Source: Planctomycetota bacterium (GTDB taxonomy: Bacteria; Planctomycetota; JAJSAM01; JAJVHW01). From it: a stretch of DNA of 40,458 nt. Within the stretch, counting starts at the first letter, position 1. Every line of letters starts with the position of its first letter. Under the pieces are notes generated by a model. It did not search any database and was not told the DNA's origin. It was given only the letters and a program-made list of their open reading frames with translations. The position numbers were made by a program, and so were the translations under genes. Below, one piece after another: positions 34,815 to 40,458 of the stretch. The stretch is from the NCBI GenBank assembly GCA_024277065.1, contig JAJRVY010000264.1, forward strand, positions 1-40,458. Reading direction: 5' to 3'.

Positions 34815-37451
34815 CTATTCCTCGCTCGGCGCCGCCGCATCCGCGTCGCCGTCGTCGTCGTCGCCGTCGGGTCCGGACGTGGCATCGACGCGGGCGGTGA
34901 GCTTTTCGAGGGCGTCCTCGAGCTTGCGCACGGTCTTGCGCAGCTCATCGACGGCTTCGTTCTTGGCGCCCGGCTTCTGCGCGGCCGCGGCGCCGCGCAG
35001 TCCCGTGACGATGCGGTCGATGTCGGCCGCCTCCTGGTCCGAGAGCGTGGACCTGTGGGACGCGAGCGCGGGGATGGCGGCGGCCTCGCCGAGCGCCGCG
35101 AGTCCCGCTGCGGCGGCGGCGCGCACGCGGTCGATGGGATCGCGCAGCAGGTCCTCGAGACGCTCGCGCACGGCGTCGCGGCGATGGGGCGGGAGCCAGC
35201 GTCCGGCAGCACCCAGCGACATCACCGCGGCCGGGCGACAACGGTTCGAGCAGGTGCCGGGCGCGGTGTGCGCGGCGAGCGTCTCGACGGCGTGCTCGCT
35301 GCGGCTGGCGGCCAGCGCGCGGAAGGCTCCGGCGCGGCCGATGCCATACGGGTCGTGGACTTCCGACGCGGCGACCGTCAAGCGCTCGATCGGCGCATCG
35401 CCACGCTGGGCGCCGAGGGCCGACAGCGCCGCCTGGCGGGCGCGATAGAGGTCGATGCCGTCGTCGAGGCGCGTCTCGACGGCGTCGCGGATCTGCGGCG
35501 CGCGAACGCGCGCCGCGGCGGTGAACACCGCGGCCAGCACCATCGGGTCCTGCTCGTCCGCCACGATCTTCGCGAGGGCCTCGACGGCGGCCTGCGTGCC
35601 GGCGCCCGCGAGTGCATCGGCGATCTCGACCCGCACGCCCCAGAAGGACTCGTTCGCGTAGGCCGCCGCGACGGCGTCCACACGCTTGCGGCGCCCGCCG
35701 TCCAGCAGCGTGCGCGCGGCGCGGATGCGGCCGACGACGTCGGTGGCGGCGGTGAGCTGCACCAGCAGCTTGGCCTCGCCGGGATCCAGCTCGAGCTTCA
35801 TGACGGTGCGGTTCTCGGGGTCGATGCGCACCTGCTGCGGCTCCTCGTCCATCGCGACGACGAACACGTGCTTGGCCTTGTCGAGCACGACCTTGCGCAC
35901 GTTCATCTCGCCGCCGGCGACCCAGCCGAGATCCAGCGACATCTCGAACACCGGAACGCCCGCCTTCGCATCGGCCTGCGTCTGCTCGATGGAGAAGGTC
36001 CCCTGCGCGGCCTTCTTGTCGTACTGGAACGACGCCTTGACGACGGGGTAGCCCTTGCCGTGGATCCACTGGTCGAACCACTTGCCGAGGGACTTGCCGG
36101 AGACCTCCTCGAGCGTGCGGCGGAAGTCGTCGGTCTCGACGGTCCTGAACGCGTACCGGTCCACGTAACGGCGCACGCCCTCGAAGAAGACATCACAGCC
36201 GAGTTCCCGGCGGAGCATGTGCAGGCGCGCGCCGCCGCCCGGGTACAGGTGGCCGTCGTACATGTGCCACGAGTGGTCGAACTTCCTCGTGACGATGGGC
36301 CGCTTGTAGCGCTTGTCGGCCTCGAGACAGTAGCGCTCGATGTTGTGCAGGAAGTTGTAGTCGCTCTCGTCCTTGCCCTTCTTGTCCTCGAGCCAGAGCT
36401 GCTCCATGTACGTCGCCCACGACTCCTTGAGCCAGGCGTGCGCGAAGTCGCGGCAGACGATCATGTCGCCGAAGTAGCTGTGCGCCATCTCGTGGACGTT
36501 GATCTGGTCCACGAGCCACGTCCACTCCTTCGCCAGCGTCTCGTCGAGCACGAACTGGTCGTCCCAGGAGACGAGCGAGATGTTCTCCATGGCGCCACCG
36601 AACCCGGGCAGCGCGTACTGGTAGTACTTGGGGAACGGGAACTCGCGACCGAGCTTCTGCTCCATCCAGGCGAGCATCTCCCTGGTTCGCCCGAACGACC
36701 GCTCGAGGTCTGCGGCCGCGAACTTGCGGGACGTGAAGGCCGCCACGGGGCGCCCGCCGAAGTCCCCGTCCTCGTGCGCGACGAAGTCGCCGATGGCGAT
36801 GCACGTCAGGTAGCTGGGGCAGGGCTGCTCGAGACGCCAGTGCGCCGTCTTCGTGCCGTCATCGTTCTCCGTCTCGGACTCCAGAGCACCGTTGGCGAGG
36901 ATCGTGTACGCGGCGTGCGCCGTGAGATGGAAGTCGAGCGTGCAGCGCACGCTCGGGAGATCGACGGTGGGCAGCCAGAAGCGCGCGCGCTCGGTCTCGT
37001 TGTCGGTGGCCGCGTACCAGGCGCGGTCCGGGAAGGACTCGGACGGCTTGCTGAAGAAGAGCCCCGTGCCGGGGTTCTCGAGGCGGAACGTCACCAGGAG
37101 CTTGCGCTCCTCGCCCTCGTCGAAGGGCTGCTCCCAGTCGATGGTGATCTCACGCCCGTCGTAGCGGAACGTCACGTCGCGGCCGTCCAGCCCCTCGCAC
37201 ACCACGTCCGCGAAGTCCACCGCATGCAGCACGAGACGCGTCGGATCGCCGTTCCTGCCACGCATGGAGTGCGTGACGCGCCCCACCACGGACTGTGCAA
37301 CGAGATCGAAGCGATAGTCGATGTCGATGTGGAACGGCTCGATCGAGACGTCCGGGGGGTAGACGGGAGCGGTGCCCTTGGGGGCGAAGTCGCGGTGTGC
37401 CGCGCGGCATCCGAGAACGTGGGCGCGGTCGTCGTGGTCGTCGTGGTGCAT
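34815..37451 (-). CDS. M1-family aminopeptidase with HEAT-like C-terminus
   Basis: Zinc aminopeptidase of 878 residues. The N-terminal beta domain starts at IEPFHIDIDYRFDLVAQSVV. The exopeptidase motif GAMEN is at 286-290. The zinc site HEMAHx18E uses H320, H324 and E343, with E321 catalytic. The C-terminal third is helical HEAT-like (RVRAAAAAGLAALGEAAAIP) and ends in an acidic coiled coil. There is no signal peptide, so it is probably cytoplasmic. The N-terminus (MHHDDHDDR) is His/Asp rich. ATG at 37451 lies 39 bases after the deaminase, in the same frame, with only the deaminase TAG between them. Ends in TAG. Confidence 0.93.
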   Translation of the reverse strand: MHHDDHDDRAHVLGCRAAHRDFAPKGTAPVYPPDVSIEPFHIDIDYRFDLVAQSVVGRVTHSMRGRNGDPTRLVLHAVDFADVVCEGLDGRDVTFRYDGREITIDWEQPFDEGEERKLLVTFRLENPGTGLFFSKPSESFPDRAWYAATDNETERARFWLPTVDLPSVRCTLDFHLTAHAAYTILANGALESETENDDGTKTAHWRLEQPCPSYLTCIAIGDFVAHEDGDFGGRPVAAFTSRKFAAADLERSFGRTREMLAWMEQKLGREFPFPKYYQYALPGFGGAMENISLVSWDDQFVLDETLAKEWTWLVDQINVHEMAHSYFGDMIVCRDFAHAWLKESWATYMEQLWLEDKKGKDESDYNFLHNIERYCLEADKRYKRPIVTRKFDHSWHMYDGHLYPGGGARLHMLRRELGCDVFFEGVRRYVDRYAFRTVETDDFRRTLEEVSGKSLGKWFDQWIHGKGYPVVKASFQYDKKAAQGTFSIEQTQADAKAGVPVFEMSLDLGWVAGGEMNVRKVVLDKAKHVFVVAMDEEPQQVRIDPENRTVMKLELDPGEAKLLVQLTAATDVVGRIRAARTLLDGGRRKRVDAVAAAYANESFWGVRVEIADALAGAGTQAAVEALAKIVADEQDPMVLAAVFTAAARVRAPQIRDAVETRLDDGIDLYRARQAALSALGAQRGDAPIERLTVAASEVHDPYGIGRAGAFRALAASRSEHAVETLAAHTAPGTCSNRCRPAAVMSLGAAGRWLPPHRRDAVRERLEDLLRDPIDRVRAAAAAGLAALGEAAAIPALASHRSTLSDQEAADIDRIVTGLRGAAAAQKPGAKNEAVDELRKTVRKLEDALEKLTARVDATSGPDGDDDDGDADAAAPSEE

Positions 37452-37490
37452 GGAACTTCCTTGGCGTGGGTCCGTCCGCAACGCCGGAGC

Positions 37491-38828
37491 CTACACGGTG
37501 CTCGCGACCCTGCGTGCGATCCGCGTCACCGTGGCGCAGACATCCGTGACGTCCAGCGTCGTGTGGCGGCGGTCGCGGTAGACGACGCGGCCGTCCACGA
37601 CGGTGTGGACGACGTCCGATCCGTGCGTCGCGTACGCGAGGTGGGAGTAAGGGTGGTAGAGAGGCGTCTGGTGCGCCGCGGACGTGTCGATGACGCAGAG
37701 GTCCGCGCGCTTGCCCACCTCGAGCGTGCCCACGCGCTGCTCCCAGCCGAACAGGCGCGCGCCGCCCACGGTGGCCATGCGAACGGCCTCGCGGGCCGGC
37801 ACGACGGTCGGGTCGAGCGTCGTGCCCTTCGGGAGCAGCGCGGCGAGCCGGATCGAGTCCCACATGTCGAGGTCGTTGTTGCTGGCGGCGCCGTCAGTGC
37901 CCAGTCCCAGCGGGACGCCGGCGGCGAGCAGCCCTGCGATGTCCGCGATGCCCGAGGCCAACTTGAGGTTCGACTCGGGGTTCAGCGAGATGCCGGCGCC
38001 GGACTCACGGATCAGCGCCACGTCGTCCGCGGTCAGGTGCACGCCGTGGGCGCAGATCGTGTGCTCGCGCAGAACGCCCGTCCGCGCGCACAGAGCCGGA
38101 GGCGTCATCCCGTGCGCCTCGCGACAATCGTCCACCTCGGTGCGCGTCTCGGAGAGGTGGATCTGCAGCGGGCTGCCCAGTTCCGCAGCCACGGCCGCAC
38201 CGCGCTCCATGAGCTGCGGCGTCAGCGTGTAGACGGCGTGCAGCGCCATCGACGGCCGCACGAGGTCGTGCCCGTCGAATGCGGCGTCGAGCGCGCGCAC
38301 CTTGTCGAAGGCCGTCTCGGGCGTCGGGCAACCGGGGACCGGGAAGCCGATCACGGCCTGACCGAGGAGCACACGCATGCCGCACTCCTCGGCGACCTCG
38401 CCGACCGTCTGCTGGAAGAAGTACATGTCCGCGAACGACGTCGTGCCACACGCGAGCATCTCGGCGACAGCGAGGCGCGTGCCGGCCGCCACCGTCTCGG
38501 CGTTCGTGAACTTCTTCTCGGCGGGCCACACGAACTCGTGCAGCCACTGCTCGAGGGGCATGTCGTCCCCGAGACCGCGGTACAGCGTCATGCCGGCGTG
38601 GCCATGCGTGTTGATCAGACCCGGCAGCACGATGCCCCCGGCGATCTCGTCGTTCGCCAGCCAGTCTGCGGCGACGTCGTCTGCCGCGCCCACGGCCACG
38701 ATCTCGCCCCCGCGCACGGCGACCGCCCCGCCTGCGATCTCCGGCAGCCCGGCCGTCATCGGCAGCACGAAGTCGCCGCGGACGACGAGGTCACAGGCGC
38801 GAGGCGGCATCGATGCGGGTTCGTTCAT
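37491..38828 (-). CDS. Amidohydrolase, MTA/SAH deaminase-like
   Basis: TIM-barrel metal-dependent deaminase of 445 residues. The metal motif is NTHGHAGM (H75, H77), followed by TLYRGLGDDMPLEQWL, the hallmark of 5'-methylthioadenosine/S-adenosylhomocysteine deaminases. Further ligands sit in QIHLSETRTEV and CAHGVHL, and the catalytic Asp in LGTDGAASNNDLDMWDSIRL. It would convert SAH or MTA to the inosyl form plus ammonia; other aminohydrolases such as guanine or isoxanthopterin deaminase are less likely. ATG at 38828; a second Met lies six codons on. It heads a pair with the M1 aminopeptidase and ends in TAG. Confidence 0.9.
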   Translation of the reverse strand: MNEPASMPPRACDLVVRGDFVLPMTAGLPEIAGGAVAVRGGEIVAVGAADDVAADWLANDEIAGGIVLPGLINTHGHAGMTLYRGLGDDMPLEQWLHEFVWPAEKKFTNAETVAAGTRLAVAEMLACGTTSFADMYFFQQTVGEVAEECGMRVLLGQAVIGFPVPGCPTPETAFDKVRALDAAFDGHDLVRPSMALHAVYTLTPQLMERGAAVAAELGSPLQIHLSETRTEVDDCREAHGMTPPALCARTGVLREHTICAHGVHLTADDVALIRESGAGISLNPESNLKLASGIADIAGLLAAGVPLGLGTDGAASNNDLDMWDSIRLAALLPKGTTLDPTVVPAREAVRMATVGGARLFGWEQRVGTLEVGKRADLCVIDTSAAHQTPLYHPYSHLAYATHGSDVVHTVVDGRVVYRDRRHTTLDVTDVCATVTRIARRVASTV

Positions 38829-38972
38829 CCGCCCAGGGTACGCACGACTCCGGCGTTGTCGTTGGCGGAACCCCGGCGGGGGCGAGACGCTCCCGTCGAG
38901 AGCGCATCCGAGCCCGGGAGCCGTCCGTGGGAAGCGCGCGACGTCGCGACGCGTGCGCGGTACCCTGCCGCG

Positions 38973-39557
38973 ATGGCCGCCGCGTCGTCGTTCCAGCCCA
39001 TCGCGCCCGAACGCGGGACGTTCCTGATCTCGTCGCCGCGTCTCATGGACCAGAACTTCATGCACACGGTCGTGCTGCTCTGCGACCACACCGACGAGGG
39101 GTCCTACGGCGTCGTCGTCAACCGCCCCGGCAAGCTCACGGTCGCCGACCTGCAGACCGACAACGAGTTGCTCGCCGGGCGCGACGACGCGCTGTGGATG
39201 GGCGGTCCGGTGCAGCTCGAGACCGTGCAGCTCCTGCACCGCCTCGGCTCCGGCATCCCGGGCTCCATGCACGTCGTGGACGACGTGCACCTGGGCGGCG
39301 ATCCGGCGGTGATCCGGCGCGCGCTGGAGAAGCGCGGCGAGGGGCGCGAGCTCATCCGTTTCCTGCTCGGCTACAGCGGGTGGGGGGCGGGCCAGCTCGA
39401 AGCGGAGCTGAGCGAGGGCGCGTGGGTCACCTGTCCCGCGAGCGAGGAGCTGATCTTCGACGTGCGCCCGGACACGCTCTGGCGGCGCGCCCTGCGTCGT
39501 CTGGGCGGGGCGTGGGCGGCGCTCGCCGACGAGCCACCCGACCCCTCGTGGAACTGA
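38973..39557 (+). CDS. YqgE/AlgH family protein
   Basis: Conserved protein of 194 residues, DUF179 family, of uncertain biochemical role. Typical landmarks: GTFLISSPRLMDQNFMHTVV, LLCDHTDEGSYGVVVNRP, the GGPVQ turn, and FLLGYSGWGAGQLEAELSEG followed by AWVTCPAS. All conserved blocks are present and no extra domain is seen. ATG at 38973. It is divergent from the deaminase with a 144-base gap. Its frame is open far upstream on this strand, but that stretch is antisense to the two minus-strand genes and is not coding. Confidence 0.92.
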   Translation: MAAASSFQPIAPERGTFLISSPRLMDQNFMHTVVLLCDHTDEGSYGVVVNRPGKLTVADLQTDNELLAGRDDALWMGGPVQLETVQLLHRLGSGIPGSMHVVDDVHLGGDPAVIRRALEKRGEGRELIRFLLGYSGWGAGQLEAELSEGAWVTCPASEELIFDVRPDTLWRRALRRLGGAWAALADEPPDPSWN

Positions 39558-39594
39558 GAGGGTGAGCAGGCGGCCCCCGGGCGTAGGATTCGTA

Positions 39595-39609
39595 CCTCGC
39601 GACGCGAGG
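39595..39609. promoter_or_regulatory. 15-bp palindrome upstream of sodN
   Basis: CCTCGCG-A-CGCGAGG is a perfect palindrome, 37 bases after the YqgE stop and 124 bases before sodN. It could be an operator, for example for a nickel- or redox-responsive regulator, or a small hairpin. The rest of the 176-base gap holds only a purine-rich ribosome site. Confidence 0.35.
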
Positions 39610-39733
39610 CCCGCCGCTACCGTCGCCGTGCCGGTGGCGAACCGCCGCCGCCTTACGCGAATCCCACAGCAGCGACTCGACCGGCTCCTCGGCGGAGGGC
39701 CGGGAACGAGGGCCAGAAGAGGAGAAGAGGAAG

Positions 39734-40186
39734 ATGAGTGAGATCAAGCGAGACCTGCCGATCGCCCAGGCCCATTGCGACGGCCCCTGCGGCGTCTACG
39801 ACCCGGCCTCGGCGCGCATCGCCGCGGAAGCGGCCGTGTCGATGACCAAGAAGCTGCTCGCGCTCGAGCATCCCGAGGGCCACGACGCACAGGCCATGGC
39901 CGCCTACCACAACACGATGTCGCGCTACATCGCCATCAAGGAGGAGCAGACCCACATCTGCAAGTCCGAGCTGCTCGTGCTGTGGACGGACTACTTCAAG
40001 CCGCCGCACCTCGCGCAGTACCCGGAGCTGCACGACACGTTCTGGAAGGCCGCCAAGCTCTGCTCCGCCGTCAAGGTCGAGGTCAGCGAGCAGCACTGCG
40101 CTGAGCTGATGGACGCCGTCAAGTCCATCCACGAGATGTTCTGGGCGACCAAGGGCCGCGACGTCGCCTGGTACACGGCCGGCTGA
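39734..40186 (+). CDS. sodN: Nickel superoxide dismutase
   Basis: Dismutates superoxide with a nickel ion held by the N-terminal nickel hook. The 150-residue precursor has a 13-residue propeptide (MSEIKRDLPIAQA) before the mature start HCDGPCGVYDP. H1, C2, C6, P5, Y9 and D10 of the hook are all present; G4 replaces the Leu of the Streptomyces enzyme. The rest is the four-helix bundle (AQAMAAYHNTMSRYIAIKEE). A very strong purine-rich ribosome site precedes ATG 39734. The absence of an export signal indicates a cytoplasmic enzyme. The maturation protease gene starts 25 bases downstream. Confidence 0.97.
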   Translation: MSEIKRDLPIAQAHCDGPCGVYDPASARIAAEAAVSMTKKLLALEHPEGHDAQAMAAYHNTMSRYIAIKEEQTHICKSELLVLWTDYFKPPHLAQYPELHDTFWKAAKLCSAVKVEVSEQHCAELMDAVKSIHEMFWATKGRDVAWYTAG

Positions 40187-40211
40187 AGCGCGCCCGGCGA
40201 GACCTGATCGC

Positions 40212-40458
40212 ATGCCTCATCCCGGTCGCCGGCGGCGCTACCGCGTCGCCGGCGACAGCATGTACCCGCTGCTCCGCGACGGCGCCGAGATCGTCGTCGA
40301 TCTGGACGCGTACGCCGCGAGCTCGCAGCAGGTGGACGACATCGTCCTCGCGCGACACCCGTTCGTGCGCGACACGGAGATCGTCAAGCGCGTGCTGCGC
40401 ATCGAAGAGGGCGACCGCGTGTTCCTGGTGGGGGAGGACCCCGTCGAGAGCAGCGACA
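40212..40458 (+). CDS. sodX: Nickel-type SOD maturation protease, partial at window end
   Basis: N-terminal 82 codons of an S24/S26 signal-peptidase-like protease, cut by the window end. The serine motif AGDSMYPLLRDG gives the likely nucleophile S16. VDDIVLARHPF and EIVKRVLRI follow, with K59 as the probable general base of the Ser/Lys dyad. VFLVGEDPVESSD matches the GDNP.....S block of signal peptidases. Position directly after sodN identifies it as the protease that removes the sodN propeptide to expose the nickel-binding histidine. ATG at 40212. Confidence 0.9.
   Translation, partial: MPHPGRRRRYRVAGDSMYPLLRDGAEIVVDLDAYAASSQQVDDIVLARHPFVRDTEIVKRVLRIEEGDRVFLVGEDPVESSD

Noticed and set aside
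34605..39557. A 1,650-codon open frame on the plus strand ending in the YqgE gene
   Set aside because: Everything before 38973 is antisense to the M1 aminopeptidase and the deaminase, which have complete motifs on the minus strand. It stays open because of extreme GC codon bias. Only the YqgE part is real.

Overview
The window is very GC-rich, by eye around 70%, and densely coded on both strands. Several traits suggest a Gram-negative planctomycete-like bacterium: a Ser/Thr kinase with MJ0042-type and double zinc ribbons, a DUF1570-type zincin, long chains of carboxypeptidase-regulatory-like domains, several HEAT-repeat lipoproteins, an ECF sigma factor with a multidomain anti-sigma, DUF5658, and a nickel superoxide dismutase. 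The phylum is inferred from gene content only; no rRNA gene or universal marker is present. Most plus-strand genes end in TGA and most minus-strand genes in TAG. No gene ends in TAA. No insertion sequence, phage gene, CRISPR array or integron was seen, and no stretch over 300 bases lacks a gene.

Layout. 1-3701 (-): Ser/Thr kinase with zinc ribbons and a long helical-repeat tail that runs off the window and is crossed by an in-frame TAG. 3888-3963 (+): tRNA-Ala(CGC). 4112-15312 (+): a tightly packed run of PilZ protein, dual-specificity phosphatase, dapB, thiE, cysteine-rich lipoprotein, HEAT lipoprotein, thiL, tsaE and a giant exported regulatory-domain protein broken by two in-frame TAG codons. 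Nearly every junction in this run is a start/stop overlap. 15489-17685 (+): ECF sigma factor and an overlapping membrane anti-sigma fused to a terpenoid-cyclase-like toroid, with an in-frame TAA. 17733-18078 (+): a textbook sigma-54 promoter, a 70-residue basic protein and a perfect hairpin terminator. 18236-23663 (+): HEAT lipoprotein, TolC-like outer-membrane protein, HEAT membrane protein and DUF5658 protein. 23686-24588 (-): lgt. 24834-28552 (+): full-length gcvP and an OB-fold lipoprotein. 28595-30316 (-): fused ATP sulfurylase/APS kinase. 30448-31047 (+): PAP2 phosphatase. 31193-32782 (-): gcvT-gcvH. 32968-34707 (+): DUF1570 protein. 34815-38828 (-): deaminase and M1 aminopeptidase. 38973-40458 (+): YqgE, nickel SOD and its maturation protease, cut by the window end.

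How the genes fit together. gcvP, gcvT and gcvH supply three of the four glycine cleavage proteins; lipoamide dehydrogenase is elsewhere. thiE and thiL are consecutive steps of thiamine diphosphate synthesis within one translationally coupled run. Lgt would lipidate the at least four predicted lipoproteins seen here. The sodN/sodX pair forms a processing unit for nickel SOD.

The points most worth a second look are four in-frame nonsense codons in three otherwise intact long genes, with no frameshifts; the anti-sigma/toroid fusion; a dispersed hairpin element built around TTGTCCACA-like sites that occurs twice between genes; and the sigma-54-driven small protein.
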